A DNA stretch of 64,000 bases from an uncultured Christensenella sp. (GTDB taxonomy: Bacteria > Bacillota > Clostridia > Christensenellales > UBA3700): assembly GCA_949290515.1 (NCBI GenBank), contig CASERZ010000006.1, forward strand, positions 1 to 64,000. Reading direction: 5' to 3'. Positions 52,020 through 61,287 of the stretch are shown piece by piece (position 1 is the stretch's first letter; each line of letters begins with the position of its first letter). A program made the translations under genes and the position numbers. The notes beneath the pieces are model-generated. The model made no database searches. It was not told where the DNA came from and saw only the letters and a list, made by a program, of their open reading frames with translations.

Positions 52020-52137
52020 TAACCGACATATATCGGCAAAAACAGAACGAATATCAAGGATTTTAGCATAGAGGGTTATGGAATAATTCCATAATTCCTT
52101 TATTGCGTAAAAAAATAAAAAATGTGTATGATAACGC

Positions 52138-52167
52138 TTGCAAAAATATATTAAATTATGTTATAAT
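52138..52167 (+). promoter_or_regulatory. Internal promoter before rpsM
   Basis: TTGCAA (52138-52143), 18-nt spacer, TATAAT (52162-52167). It would let S13-S11-S4-alpha-L17 be made independently of the upstream ribosomal genes. Confidence 0.7.
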
Positions 52168-52173
52168 ACACAG

Positions 52174-52303
52174 GCTGTAAAAAAAGACATTAATCGTTGG
52201 GGAGCGGCAATAGGTTGTTTCATTCCGCTTTATACAGACAATCTAACTTCTCATAGCGTTTAATAATATAATATCAATTTATTAAATTATTGGAGGTATT
52301 TCA
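52174..52303 (+). promoter_or_regulatory. Structured leader of the S13-alpha operon
   Basis: CTGTA (52175-52179) pairs with TACAG (52233-52237), and within it GGAGCGG (52201-52207) pairs with CCGCTTT (52225-52231). The 130-nt leader ends at GGAGGTATTTC before rpsM. In Bacillus, S4 represses this group through its leader RNA; whether this one does is untested. Confidence 0.5.
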
Positions 52304-52675
52304 ATGGCTCGTATTAGTGGCGTAGATTTGCCAAATGAGAAAAGAGTAGAAATCGGCCTTACCTATATCTACGGTATAGGCAGAGTTACTTCTAACAAAA
52401 TTCTCGCTGATACAGGTATTAATCCCGATACAAGAGTTAGGGATTTGACCGATGAGGAAGTAAACAAGATTCGTGAGTACATCGACCACAACAACATTAT
52501 GGTCGAAGGCGATTTGAAACGCGAAATCAAGATGAACATCAAGAGACTGCAAGAAATAGGCTGCTACAGAGGTGTCAGACACCGTAAGGGCTTGCCCGTT
52601 CGCGGTCAGAGTACCAAGCAGAACGCTCGTACAAGAAAAGGTCCCAAGAAGACCGTTAGCCGTAAGAAGAAATAA
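52304..52675 (+). CDS. rpsM: Ribosomal protein S13
   Basis: 123 aa; head of the 30[21 protein letters not shown], the H2TH region and the basic end [17 protein letters not shown] are typical. Confidence 0.98.
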   Translation: MARISGVDLPNEKRVEIGLTYIYGIGRVTSNKILADTGINPDTRVRDLTDEEVNKIREYIDHNNIMVEGDLKREIKMNIKRLQEIGCYRGVRHRKGLPVRGQSTKQNARTRKGPKKTVSRKKK

Positions 52676-52689
52676 GGAGGTCTAAGATA

Positions 52690-53088
52690 ATGGCAGTTGC
52701 TAAGAAGACAACAACTAAGAAGCGTGTTGTAAATAAGCGCCGCGGTGAAAACGGTTGTGCACATATCCACGCCTCTTTCAACAACACTATTGTAACAATC
52801 ACCGATACTCAAGGTAACGCTATAAGCTGGTCCAGCGCAGGCAAATTGCAACTTCGCGGTAGCAAAAAGTCTACTCCCTTTGCCGCTCAGATGGTAAGCG
52901 AAGACGCAGGTAAAGTTGCTTATGACAGCGGCTTGAGAAACGTAGAAGTTTACGTAAAGGGTCCCGGTTCGGGCAGAGAGTCCGCAATCAGAGCACTTCA
53001 GAACGTAGGTCTCAACGTTACGCTCATCAAGGACGTATCCCCCATTCCTCACAATGGTTGCCGTCCTCCCAAGCGCAGAAGACTGTAA
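52690..53088 (+). CDS. rpsK: Ribosomal protein S11
   Basis: 132 aa. [38 protein letters not shown] and the final [12 protein letters not shown] are conserved. The usual N-G isomerisation site (HNG) is present. Confidence 0.98.
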   Translation: MAVAKKTTTKKRVVNKRRGENGCAHIHASFNNTIVTITDTQGNAISWSSAGKLQLRGSKKSTPFAAQMVSEDAGKVAYDSGLRNVEVYVKGPGSGRESAIRALQNVGLNVTLIKDVSPIPHNGCRPPKRRRL

Positions 53089-53105
53089 TATAGGAGGTTA
53101 TCACA

Positions 53106-53729
53106 ATGGCTAGATATACAGGACCCGATTGTCGTCAATGTAGACGCGAGGGCGAAAAATTATTTTTGAAGGGAGAAAAGTGTTATTCGGACAAGTGTCC
53201 TTTTATGAAGAATACCACCCCTCCCGGACAACACGGCGCAGCTCACAAGAAGAGCAGTGAGTACGCTACGCAGCTCAGAGAAAAGCAGAAGACCAAGAGA
53301 ATTTACGGTCTTTGCGAAAAACAGTTCAGAGGATATTACGATAAGGCCGAAAAAATGAGAGGCATTACCGGTGAAAATATGCTTATCCTTTTGGAAAGAA
53401 GACTAGACAATGTCGTTTACCGTTTGGGTTTGGCATCTTCTAGGTCTTTGGCAAGACAGGTCGTTGCTCACGGTTTGATTACCGTCAACGGACAGTGCGT
53501 CAACATTCCTTCCTATCTTATCAAGAAGGGTGACGTTATAAGCGTTAAGGAAAACAAGGCAGACAAGAAGGTATTTGCATCCGTTAAGGAAGCTAAGACC
53601 CTCAATCTTCCCAAGTGGTTGACGTTTGACAACGCTACGCTCAAGGGTAGCGTCGTAGAATTGCCCGAGAGAGCTGACATCGAGCAGAAGATCGAAGAGC
53701 ATATGATTGTCGAGTTGTATTCTAAATAA
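53106..53729 (+). CDS. rpsD: Ribosomal protein S4
   Basis: 207 aa. The N-terminal zinc cluster has [18 protein letters not shown] and the last Cys in CPFM; the S4 RNA-binding domain has [20 protein letters not shown] and [17 protein letters not shown]. Confidence 0.98.
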   Translation: MARYTGPDCRQCRREGEKLFLKGEKCYSDKCPFMKNTTPPGQHGAAHKKSSEYATQLREKQKTKRIYGLCEKQFRGYYDKAEKMRGITGENMLILLERRLDNVVYRLGLASSRSLARQVVAHGLITVNGQCVNIPSYLIKKGDVISVKENKADKKVFASVKEAKTLNLPKWLTFDNATLKGSVVELPERADIEQKIEEHMIVELYSK

Positions 53730-53785
53730 TAATTTTTGAATACAATCTTGACGTCGCATCAAATCATTGAATAAGGAGGCTTACA

Positions 53786-54739
53786 ATGATAGAGATTCAA
53801 AAACCAAACATAAACAGAGAAGACCTTGAAGCAGGCAGAAAAACCAGATATTTTGTTGAACCTCTCGAGAGAGGATTCGGAACCACTCTCGGCAACAGCT
53901 TGAGAAGAATTCTCTTGGGTGCACTCCCCGGCGCAGCTCCCGTAGGTATCAAAATCAACGGAGTTCAGCACGAGTTTACCGCAATTCCCGGAATTAAGGA
54001 AGACGTCACCGATATTATACTCAATATCAAAGGACTTGCCGTAAAAGCTAATACCGAAGACAAAAACTTCAAACAGCTTTGCACTATCAACAAATATACG
54101 CCCGGCGTAGTTACCGCTGCGGACATCTCTCACAGCGACGATATCGAAATCCTCAACCCCGAGCTTGAAATCTGCACTCTCGACGAGGGCGCAAGCATCG
54201 AAATGGAAATCTATATCGGCGTAGGCAGAGGATACGTATGCGCCAACGACAACAAGGATGAAGAACAGGGCATCGGTTATATACCCGTAGACTCTATCTT
54301 TACTCCCGTTATCGCCGCAAGCTATCAGGTAGAAAGCACCAGAAAAGGTCAGGATATCAATTTTGACAAACTCACTATCGACGTTACCACCAACGGTACC
54401 GCTACGCCCAACGAAGTCATCAGTTTGGCTGCTAAAATTATGAACGACCACCTCGGTATCTTTGTTAAACTCGTAGACAATATGGCTGACAGAGAAATCC
54501 TTATCAGTCAGGACAACGAGTCGCAGGCAAAGATTTACGAAATGGTAATCGAAGATTTGGATTTGTCCGTAAGGTCTTACAACTGCTTGAGACGTGCAGG
54601 TATCAATACCGTTAAGGATTTGATTGAAAAGACCGAAGACGATATGCTCAAAGTTAGAAACTTGGGTAAGAAATCGCTTGAAGAAGTTATGAAGAAAATC
54701 GACGACCTTGGACTTAAACTCAAGGACAAGGATGAATAA
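53786..54739 (+). CDS. rpoA: RNA polymerase alpha subunit
   Basis: 317 aa. N-terminal assembly domain: VEPLERGFGTTLGNSLRRIL and FTAIPGIKEDVTDIILNIK. C-terminal DNA-binding domain, the two-HhH alphaCTD: LDLSVRSYNCLRRAGINTVK and RNLGKKSLEEVMKKIDDLG. The same alphaCTD pattern recurs in the WG-repeat protein at 63211. Confidence 0.98.
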   Translation: MIEIQKPNINREDLEAGRKTRYFVEPLERGFGTTLGNSLRRILLGALPGAAPVGIKINGVQHEFTAIPGIKEDVTDIILNIKGLAVKANTEDKNFKQLCTINKYTPGVVTAADISHSDDIEILNPELEICTLDEGASIEMEIYIGVGRGYVCANDNKDEEQGIGYIPVDSIFTPVIAASYQVESTRKGQDINFDKLTIDVTTNGTATPNEVISLAAKIMNDHLGIFVKLVDNMADREILISQDNESQAKIYEMVIEDLDLSVRSYNCLRRAGINTVKDLIEKTEDDMLKVRNLGKKSLEEVMKKIDDLGLKLKDKDE

Positions 54740-54756
54740 TTAGGAGGTAGACAAAA

Positions 54757-55278
54757 ATGGCAAGAAAGTTGGGTAGAACAGCCGAAGAAAGAATGGCCAT
54801 AATAAGAAATCAAGCCTCAGAACTTTTGTGGTTCGGTTCTATCGAAACCACTGTAGACAGAGCAAAAGAGGTAAGAAGTTATGCTGAGAGTATGTTGACT
54901 CTCGCTATAAATACTTATAACGACAACGTAAAGGTTACCAAGACGGTTAAGTCCGACAAGGGTGAAGTACAGAAGGAATTCGTCAACGACGGTCCTAAGA
55001 AGTTGGCTGCCAGAAGAAAGCTTATGGCAAGCTTGAGAGACATTCAGGAACTCAAAAACGAGGGTGAGAGCAAGAGCGCGTACAAGGAGAGAACCAAGGA
55101 CGTAAATCATCCCCTTATTGAGAAAATCTTCAGAGAGCACGCCGTATTCTATGCTAACCGTGCAGAAAAGCTCGGTCAAAAGGGCGGATACACCCGTATC
55201 ATCAAGTTGGGACAAAGACGCGGTGACGGTGCTGAGATGGCAAAACTCGAACTCGTAAAGAACACCGAGAAGAAATAA
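54757..55278 (+). CDS. rplQ: Ribosomal protein L17 with an inserted segment
   Basis: 173 aa, against about 115-125 in many bacteria. The start RKLGRTAEERMAIIRNQASE and the end GGYTRIIKLGQRRGDGAEM are normal; the additional 50 or so residues (about 60-120, with VKTVKSDKGEVQKEFV-like text and repeated Lys/Glu) lie in the middle. The larger form occurs in other Clostridia. The operon ends here. Confidence 0.96.
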   Translation: MARKLGRTAEERMAIIRNQASELLWFGSIETTVDRAKEVRSYAESMLTLAINTYNDNVKVTKTVKSDKGEVQKEFVNDGPKKLAARRKLMASLRDIQELKNEGESKSAYKERTKDVNHPLIEKIFREHAVFYANRAEKLGQKGGYTRIIKLGQRRGDGAEMAKLELVKNTEKK

Positions 55279-55300
55279 TTGCCTGAACTATTGAGTTATT

Positions 55301-55335
55301 AAGAACGCATACAAAATATGCGTTCTTATTTTTTT
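55301..55335 (+). terminator. Terminator of the ribosomal superoperon
   Basis: AAGAACGCATA and TATGCGTTCTT form an 11-bp perfect stem followed by ATTTTTTT. Confidence 0.9.
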
Positions 55336-55610
55336 GCCTAATTCGGCGGGAAAAGATAATGCGTTATGCTTGCTAATTGTTGCATATATAAAGACGTAGT
55401 CAGATGAGTTTTAACACGTGCTAAATACTTGCTTTCGGTACTTTTTTCGGCGTATAAATAGCGACGGGCAAAACGTCATAGTTTTAATTTATTTGGAAGA
55501 TATTATAATAAATACAAAAATATCGAAAATATGTCGATTTTCTATGCAAATTATAGCTACATTTTACAAAAACAAACGCTTTTATAATTTTGTTTTTACA
55601 ATATATATGG
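55336..55610. other. AT-rich spacer, no gene
   Basis: No ribosome site, hairpin or RNA gene was recognised in this stretch between the L17 terminator and the hydrolase promoter. Confidence 0.6.
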
Positions 55611-55616
55611 TATAAT
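55608..55616 (+). promoter_or_regulatory. Extended -10 promoter of a leaderless gene
   Basis: TGGTATAAT, an extended -10 (TG-n-TATAAT), lies 7 nt before the ATG at 55624. The -35 is poor, as is usual with extended -10 promoters. Confidence 0.55.
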
Positions 55617-55623
55617 ATAAAAT

Positions 55624-56709
55624 ATGAAAAAGAAGAAAGCACTGAGAGTATTATTCGGTTTCGGATTGTTTATAGTTTACGGATTGCTTGCCGTCACGAT
55701 AGTTGTACCTGTCGTTGCGACAATCTTTTTGTGCGCTTTCGCTTTCGGCAAACGCGTGGAGCTTTCCAAAAAGTACGAAACTCTCGAGGACTACCCCGAC
55801 CTCGATGCTACTTACGTCAAATTTAAATCCAAAGGTTGTACTCTCGACGGCTTTTTCGTCACGAATAAGAATATAAAAGATTACAAAGCGGTCATAGTTA
55901 TGGCTCACGGAATAGGTTGCAGCAGAGCCAACTATATGGCGCGTTATGACTATTTTGCACGCAAAGGCTATATCGTATTCGCATACGATTGTACAGGTAC
56001 TTGCAAGAGCGAAGGCAGGGATATAAAAGGACTTCCTCAAAGTCAGCTCGACCTCGAAAACGCAATAAATTACGTGGGCACGATAGAGAAACTCAAGGAT
56101 TATAAAATTCTAGTATACGGTCACAGCTGGGGCGGTTATGCTGCGGCTACCGTACTCAATAATAAGAAATGCGCGGAAAAAATTACTGCGGTTGTTACTT
56201 GTAGCGGCTTTAACGATATATGGAATATAGTGTACTTCCAAGTAGCAAAGTACACGACGAAAATGATATTGCTGGCAAAGCCGTGGCTTTATCTTCACTT
56301 TATCGTATTTTACGGAAAGCGTGCTTTGTATACGGGTATAGGCGGCATTAATAAGTACAAAGGCGACGTGCTTGTAATGCACAGCAAAGACGATAAGACG
56401 GTCAGATACCACGATTCCGTGGCAATTCACAAAGACAAGTGTACCAATCCCAACGCTAAATTCGTCATATTCGAAGACAGAGGACATACGCTTGCGCGTC
56501 CTATAGAGATAGAGGATGAGATAAAAGAAATCAATAAGAACAACGTATCCACTCTCAAACGAGGCAAAACCAACGTCTTTGAACACAACCTCAACGTATA
56601 TTATCAGTTTGCCGACCGCAGAAGACTCAATTCTGTCGACGAAAAGTTTATGGACAGCGTAGAAGAGTTTTATTCTCAGGCTCTCAAAAAGGCCGAGGAG
56701 AGGGCATAA
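55624..56709 (+). CDS. Membrane-anchored alpha/beta hydrolase
   Basis: 361 aa. One N-terminal membrane helix (about residues 10-40), then an alpha/beta-hydrolase domain: oxyanion HGIGCSRANY, nucleophile GHSWGGYAA, acid in MHSKDDKTVRYH and His in EDRGHTL. Relatives are serine aminopeptidase S33/acylglycerol lipase types; the substrate is not known. No Shine-Dalgarno sequence precedes the ATG, and the -10 is 7 nt upstream. It overlaps the transferase gene by one base. Confidence 0.85.
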   Translation: MKKKKALRVLFGFGLFIVYGLLAVTIVVPVVATIFLCAFAFGKRVELSKKYETLEDYPDLDATYVKFKSKGCTLDGFFVTNKNIKDYKAVIVMAHGIGCSRANYMARYDYFARKGYIVFAYDCTGTCKSEGRDIKGLPQSQLDLENAINYVGTIEKLKDYKILVYGHSWGGYAAATVLNNKKCAEKITAVVTCSGFNDIWNIVYFQVAKYTTKMILLAKPWLYLHFIVFYGKRALYTGIGGINKYKGDVLVMHSKDDKTVRYHDSVAIHKDKCTNPNAKFVIFEDRGHTLARPIEIEDEIKEINKNNVSTLKRGKTNVFEHNLNVYYQFADRRRLNSVDEKFMDSVEEFYSQALKKAEERA

Positions 56710-57152
56710 TGGTTGTTTACGCAAGTGATATCGGCAAAGATAAAACAGTCGCAGAAAACGCGATTTTGCAGGCACACGGCAATCGCACGGGAAAAAGCGT
56801 AACTATAGACAGACTTTCTAAAGGAAAGCCTGTCGTTTTGTATGACGGCAAAAGAGAGGGATGTATATCTGTAAGTCACACGGACGGTTTGCTGGTGATT
56901 GCTTTTAGCGACAGTGAAGTGGGAATAGACATAGAAAGAATCGACAGGCGAGTGTCGGATAAAATATGCAAAGATATAAGAGAGTGGACAAGGTACGAGG
57001 CATACGGCAAATATCTCGGTACGGGCATAAGCAAAAAACTCTTGATATCTGAATTGCCTGAGGATTTGATTGAAAGTTATACATTCGGAGACTATGTAAT
57101 ATCGCTGGCTTCGGAGGATAAAAAGGTAGATATAATTAAATTGACAAGCTAG
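56709..57152 (+). CDS. 4'-Phosphopantetheinyl transferase, Sfp-like, short
   Basis: 147 aa. ISVSHTDGLLVIAFSDSEVGIDIE is the conserved first motif (the Asp-x-Glu binds Mg2+), and WTRYEAYGKYLG the W-x-x-x-EA-x-x-K motif. Sfp proteins are often over 200 aa, so this is a reduced form. It activates acyl or peptidyl carrier proteins by adding phosphopantetheine; the ACP gene 51 bp downstream is the obvious substrate. Confidence 0.85.
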   Translation: MVVYASDIGKDKTVAENAILQAHGNRTGKSVTIDRLSKGKPVVLYDGKREGCISVSHTDGLLVIAFSDSEVGIDIERIDRRVSDKICKDIREWTRYEAYGKYLGTGISKKLLISELPEDLIESYTFGDYVISLASEDKKVDIIKLTS

Positions 57153-57169
57153 GTTGTATTTGCTATAAT
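57141..57169 (+). promoter_or_regulatory. Promoter of the ACP gene
   Basis: TTGACA (57141-57146), 17-nt spacer, TATAAT (57164-57169), all near-consensus and partly within the end of the transferase gene. ACP can thus be transcribed alone. Confidence 0.8.
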
Positions 57170-57203
57170 GATTTAGGAAACTTTAGAGTTTACGGAGGTT
57201 AAT

Positions 57204-57434
57204 ATGGTACTTGAAAAGTTGAGCAAGATAGTTGCGGAACAACTCGGTATGGAACAAAGCAAAATAACGATGAATACGTCTTTGAAGGACGATTTGCTTG
57301 CAGACTCTCTCGACATTGTCGAAATTATAATGCAAATCGAGGAGCAATTCGGTATAGAGGTAGATGACGAGGACGCTTTGCAGTTCAATACTATAGCCGA
57401 CGTAGTCAATTATATCGAAAAGAAGTCCGCTTAA
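57204..57434 (+). CDS. acpP: Acyl carrier protein
   Basis: 76 aa. LLADSLDIVEIIMQIEEQFG contains the phosphopantetheine Ser in DSL; the sequence is strongly acidic. ACGGAGG before the ATG. No fab gene is adjacent, so whether this is the fatty-acid ACP or a dedicated one is open. Confidence 0.94.
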   Translation: MVLEKLSKIVAEQLGMEQSKITMNTSLKDDLLADSLDIVEIIMQIEEQFGIEVDDEDALQFNTIADVVNYIEKKSA

Positions 57435-57470
57435 AAATCAAAATTCTAACGGATTGAAAACAAAGCTGAA

Positions 57471-57497
57471 AAGCACGCTAAAGGCGTGCTTTTTTAT
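57471..57497 (+). terminator. Terminator after acpP
   Basis: AAGCACGC and GCGTGCTT with TTTTTATT. Confidence 0.85.
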
Positions 57498-57594
57498 TGT
57501 GTTATCGTATTATTTCAGAGTGTAATAAGTTTTTAAAGCGTTTCGTAAGCGTTGTATTTTCGTATTAAAACGGTAAAGGGCAGAGAATAATTTG

Positions 57595-57801
57595 TCAGTA
57601 TTCTTTTCTTCCTGTGAGGATATCCAAATCCTCGTTAAAGTATTCTGCTATTTTGCAAAGGTTTTCGATGCCGATTTCTCTTTGACAGAGCAAATATCTC
57701 GACAGCGTTTGCTGCGGAATACCTATCTTTTTAGCGACCGAATTTACGCTTTCGTCGTCTATGAGTTCCTTTAATCTTTCGGCAAATTTTTCTTTGTACA
57801 T
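57595..57801 (-). CDS. XRE-family HTH protein
   Basis: 68 aa. FAERLKELIDDESVNSVAKK and IGIPQQTLSRYLLCQREIG form the helix-turn-helix; the rest is a C-terminal helix. It is divergent from the 75-aa gene at 57898, with dyads between them that suggest mutual control. GAGGATTA precedes the ATG. Confidence 0.88.
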   Translation of the reverse strand: MYKEKFAERLKELIDDESVNSVAKKIGIPQQTLSRYLLCQREIGIENLCKIAEYFNEDLDILTGRKEY

Positions 57802-57821
57802 ATAATCCTCAAAATTATTTT

Positions 57822-57872
57822 ACACCAATATGAGTAAACAAATTGACAATACACCAAATGGTGTGATATTAT
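57822..57872. promoter_or_regulatory. Promoter with ACACCA dyads between divergent genes
   Basis: For the plus strand TTGACA (57843-57848), 18-nt spacer, TATTAT (57867-57872). Between the boxes sits ACACCA-AA-TGGTGT (57851-57864), and 29 bp upstream a degenerate copy ACACCAATATGAGT (57822-57835). A repressor such as the adjacent XRE protein could bind both. Confidence 0.6.
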
Positions 57873-57897
57873 AAAAATATAAATTGGAGAAAAATAT

Positions 57898-58125
57898 ATG
57901 TTTAATATGTATATTAAGGAAAATAGAAAAACTGTAGATGACAAAATAGTTTTGACATTAGAAGGAATAACAAGTGCAGTTGGTATTAAAAAAATTTATG
58001 AAATTGAGGAAATGAGCACAAAAGGGTATGAATTGGTCGAGGAGATAATTCAAAAAGGTTCGATGTTTGATAAATCTTTAATTAAGTGCAAACTTATATT
58101 TGAAAAGAAGAAAAAACACGGTTAA
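57898..58125 (+). CDS. Small protein of unknown function, DUF4177-like
   Basis: 75 aa. The part MSTKGYELVEEIIQKGSMFD, ending in a beta-strand LIKCKLIFEKKKK, vaguely resembles DUF4177 (GWELV motif), but the match is weak. AATTGGAG precedes the ATG. It and the XRE gene are AT-rich compared with their neighbours, possibly acquired together. Confidence 0.65.
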   Translation: MFNMYIKENRKTVDDKIVLTLEGITSAVGIKKIYEIEEMSTKGYELVEEIIQKGSMFDKSLIKCKLIFEKKKKHG

Positions 58126-58140
58126 AACGTGTTTTTTCTT
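58111..58140. terminator. Bidirectional terminator overlapping the 75-aa gene end
   Basis: AAAAAACACG and CGTGTTTTTT; T-runs on both strands. It would also stop leuCDB transcription from the other side. Confidence 0.75.
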
Positions 58141-58161
58141 CTTTTATTTAATCAATTTTTA

Positions 58162-59226
58162 TTAGATATTCTTAATGATAAGTTCGGTCATCTCTTTGGT
58201 ACCGAGCACGGGTTTGCCTTCTTCCTTGAGGTCAGCCGTACGCGCACCGCTGTTGAGAGTTTTTTCGACAGCGTTTTCGATAGCGTCGCCCTCTTCCATA
58301 AGGTTGAATGCGTATTTGAGCATCATTGCGGCAGAGAGGATTGTTGCGATAGGGTTAGCAATATTCTTGCCTGCTATCGTAGGAGCGGAGCCGTGTATAG
58401 GCTCGTAAAGTCCTCTGGTCGTGTCATTGATGGAAGCAGAGGGAAGAATACCTATACTTCCTACGCACTGAGAAGCGAGGTCGGAAAGAATGTCACCGAA
58501 GAGGTTGCCTGTTACGATAACGTCGAATTGCGAAGGGTCTCTGACAAGCTGCATAGCCATATTGTCTACGAGTACGTCCTCGAGCTCTACGTCAGCATAG
58601 TCCTGATGCACGTCGTGAACAACCGTACGCCATACGCCCGAAGTCTTGAGCACGTTTGCCTTGTCTACGGACGAAACTTTATGACGTCTCTTTTGTGCGA
58701 GTTCGAAAGCCACGCGGCAGATTCTTTCTACCTCGAGTTCGCCGTAAGCCATTACGTCATAGCCTTCTCTTCCCATCTTGCCTTGTCTGATACCTTTTTC
58801 ACCGAAGTAGATACCGCCGATAAGTTCTCTTACAACCATAAGGTCGATATTCTTGGGATTCTTGAGAGGGCATACGTTGGAGAGTGCCTCAAACATTTTG
58901 GCGGGACGGAGATTTGCATAAAGTCCCATAGCTTTTCTTACGCCCAGAAGCGCACGCTCGGGACGGGATTCGTAGGGAAGATTGTCGTATTGAGGTCCGC
59001 CTACCGCGCCGAGAAGCACGCTGTCGCTTTTAAGACAGATATCTAAGCTCTCTTTGGGAAGAGGTTCGCCGTATTTGTCATACGCACAGCCGCCGCATAC
59101 GCTTTCTGTAAAGTTGAATTTGTGATTGTATCTCTCGCCTATTTTGGTGAGTACGTCCATTGCCGCACCCGTAACCTCAGGGCCTATACCGTCGCCCTTG
59201 ATTACGGCTATATTAAATGTAGACAT
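58162..59226 (-). CDS. leuB: 3-Isopropylmalate dehydrogenase
   Basis: 354 aa; oxidative decarboxylation in leucine synthesis. FNIAVIKGDGIGPEVTGAAM, AVGGPQYDNLPYESRPERAL, LRPAKMFEALSNVCPLK and the NAD region HGSAPTIAGKNIANPIATIL are diagnostic. The ATG at 59226 with AAGGAGAAAT is chosen; a longer frame upstream overlaps leuD. Confidence 0.97.
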   Translation of the reverse strand: MSTFNIAVIKGDGIGPEVTGAAMDVLTKIGERYNHKFNFTESVCGGCAYDKYGEPLPKESLDICLKSDSVLLGAVGGPQYDNLPYESRPERALLGVRKAMGLYANLRPAKMFEALSNVCPLKNPKNIDLMVVRELIGGIYFGEKGIRQGKMGREGYDVMAYGELEVERICRVAFELAQKRRHKVSSVDKANVLKTSGVWRTVVHDVHQDYADVELEDVLVDNMAMQLVRDPSQFDVIVTGNLFGDILSDLASQCVGSIGILPSASINDTTRGLYEPIHGSAPTIAGKNIANPIATILSAAMMLKYAFNLMEEGDAIENAVEKTLNSGARTADLKEEGKPVLGTKEMTELIIKNI

Positions 59227-59243
59227 ATATTTCTCCTTGATAG

Positions 59244-59732
59244 TTAAATCTTGTTGGCTTTGATAGCGTTGATAAGACCGCCGCATTCGATGATGTTCTG
59301 AATGAACTTAGGGAAGGGCTGTGCCTTATAGGTCGTGTTTTTTGTGATGTTGGTGATTACGCCCGTGTCTACGTCTACGCTGACTTCGTCGCCCTCGTCT
59401 ATGCCTTCAACTGCGGCGGGGCACTCGAGAATATAAAGACCTATGTTGAGTGCGTTGCGGTAGAATATTCTCGCAAAGGATTTTGCGATTACAATGCTCA
59501 CGCCGCAGCCTTTGATTGCGATAGGAGCGTGCTCACGCGAAGAGCCGCAACCGAAGTTTTTGCCTGCGACCATAATATCTCCTTCCTTTACTTTGCCGTA
59601 AAAGTCGGGGTTGGTGTATTCCATACAGTGTTTTGCAAGTTCTTTGGGGTCGAAAGTCGACAGATACGTAGCAGGTACGATTACGTCGGTGTCGATATCG
59701 TCGCCGAATTTATATACTTTTCCTTTCAACAT
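59244..59732 (-). CDS. leuD: 3-Isopropylmalate dehydratase small subunit
   Basis: 162 aa swivel domain. [39 protein letters not shown] and [19 protein letters not shown] are conserved. It lies 3 bp after leuC, forming the heterodimer. Confidence 0.97.
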   Translation of the reverse strand: MLKGKVYKFGDDIDTDVIVPATYLSTFDPKELAKHCMEYTNPDFYGKVKEGDIMVAGKNFGCGSSREHAPIAIKGCGVSIVIAKSFARIFYRNALNIGLYILECPAAVEGIDEGDEVSVDVDTGVITNITKNTTYKAQPFPKFIQNIIECGGLINAIKANKI

Positions 59733-59735
59733 AAC

Positions 59736-61019
59736 TTAGTCCTCCAGTTTGCTTTCGCAAGTAAGTTTGCCTGCTATCGCGCTGGCCATAGCGGTAGCGG
59801 GAGACGCGAGATAAATATAGCTGTCCTTTGCGCCCATACGTCCGATAAAGTTGCGGTTTGTAGTCGTGACGGCAACTTCGCCGCTGGCGAGAATACCCAT
59901 ATGACCGCCGAGACAAGGACCGCAGGTAGGAGTGGATACGATTGCGCCGCCCTCGATAAAAGTCTTGATAAAGCCCTTTTCCATAGCTTCGAGGTAAATC
60001 TTGTTGGTTGCGGGAATAATTATCGTGCGTACGTTGGGATTGACCTTTCTGCCTTTGAGCACTCTCGCAGCCTGTTCGAGGTCGCTGAGTCTGCCGTTGG
60101 TGCACGAGCCGATGACTACCTGGTCGACTGCGATATCTTCCTTTACGTCTTCCACAGCTTTGGTATTGGAGGGAAGATGAGGGAAAGCTACCGTAGGACG
60201 GATAGCCGACAAATCAATATCGATTACCTGTTCGTAAGCGTTGTCATCGCCCGCTTCGAGTTTGTCGAAAGTCTTTCCGCAGGAAACCTTTACGTATTCC
60301 TCGGTAATATCGTCTACGGGGAATACGCCGTTTTTCGCGCCGCATTCTATAGCCATATTGCAGATGGTGAATCTGTCGTCCATAGTCATATATTTTACGC
60401 CTTCGCCTGCAAATTCTATTGATTTATAGAGCGCGCCGTCTACGCCTATCATACCTATGATATGAAGTATGACGTCTTTACCGGATATGTATTTGCCGGG
60501 CTTGCCGATGAGGTTAAACTTGATTGCAGAAGGGACTTTGAGCCAAACTTTGCCCGAAAGCATAATGCCCGCAATATCCGTACTGCCTACGCCCGTGGAG
60601 AATGCGCCGAGTGCGCCGTAAGTACAGGTGTGTGAATCTGCGCCGATTACTACCGACCAGGGTTTAGCAATACCTTTTTCGGGAAGAAGCGCGTGCTCTA
60701 TACCCATAGAGCCTACGTCGAAAAAGTTTTTCACGCCCTCTTTTCTTGCAAAAGCTCTTACGCATTTGCACTGTTCGGCGGATTTAATATCGCGGTTGGG
60801 TGTGAAGTGGTCGAGTACAAAAGTAACCTTATCCGCATCGTAGAGTTTTCCGCCGCTCTTATTGAAAACGTCGATTGCGACGGGTGCGGTAACGTCGTTT
60901 GACAAAGCGGTATCGACTTCTACCAGGGTAAGAGTACCGGGGCAGAGCTCTTTGACGGCTTTATCGTGCGACATATTGAGCTTATTTGCCAGAATTTGTT
61001 GAGTCATTGTCAATTTCAT
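59736..61019 (-). CDS. leuC: 3-Isopropylmalate dehydratase large subunit
   Basis: 427 aa aconitase-family enzyme. The three [4Fe-4S] Cys are in [20 protein letters not shown] and [18 protein letters not shown]; the HTPNRD-like region [15 protein letters not shown] and [20 protein letters not shown] are substrate sites. The operon order is leuC-leuD-leuB. TAAAGGAGGGTC precedes the ATG. Confidence 0.97.
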   Translation of the reverse strand: MKLTMTQQILANKLNMSHDKAVKELCPGTLTLVEVDTALSNDVTAPVAIDVFNKSGGKLYDADKVTFVLDHFTPNRDIKSAEQCKCVRAFARKEGVKNFFDVGSMGIEHALLPEKGIAKPWSVVIGADSHTCTYGALGAFSTGVGSTDIAGIMLSGKVWLKVPSAIKFNLIGKPGKYISGKDVILHIIGMIGVDGALYKSIEFAGEGVKYMTMDDRFTICNMAIECGAKNGVFPVDDITEEYVKVSCGKTFDKLEAGDDNAYEQVIDIDLSAIRPTVAFPHLPSNTKAVEDVKEDIAVDQVVIGSCTNGRLSDLEQAARVLKGRKVNPNVRTIIIPATNKIYLEAMEKGFIKTFIEGGAIVSTPTCGPCLGGHMGILASGEVAVTTTNRNFIGRMGAKDSYIYLASPATAMASAIAGKLTCESKLED

Positions 61020-61070
61020 TATTCTGACCCTCCTTTATAAAACGTCTGTAATTCTTAAAAACTAAATATA

Positions 61071-61099
61071 ATTATAAATATTTTATAATAAAAAGTCAA
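61071..61099 (-). promoter_or_regulatory. Promoter of leuCDB
   Basis: On the minus strand TTGACT (61094-61099), 17-nt spacer, TATAAT (61071-61076). The 5' leader is about 45 nt, too short for a T-box or leucine attenuator, so control is probably not by such a device. Confidence 0.8.
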
Positions 61100-61260
61100 C
61101 TCATTAAATATTCAATGCGGATAATCTCGCAGTATGTCGCAAAAGCTTTTCTGCGACGGCTTATAGTTTTAATTCGGACGGAAGAAAAAATTTGAGAAGG
61201 ATATTTTGAATTGCCCCAAAACAAGGCGCGTCTTTGTATAATCGTAACTCGATATAAAAA

Positions 61261-61287
61261 AGGAGCGGCCGTCGTCGCTCCTTTGAT
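61261..61287 (-). terminator. Terminator of the SH3/propeller-like gene
   Basis: AGGAGCG and CGCTCCT; on the minus strand TTTTTATATC follows. Confidence 0.8.

Noticed and set aside
58129-59046. 305-codon plus-strand frame over leuB
   Set aside because: It is antisense to a well-conserved leuB, and the start lies in the bidirectional terminator.
61020-61099. T-box or leucine attenuator before leuC
   Set aside because: The predicted leader is only about 45 nt and has no specifier stem or run of Leu codons.
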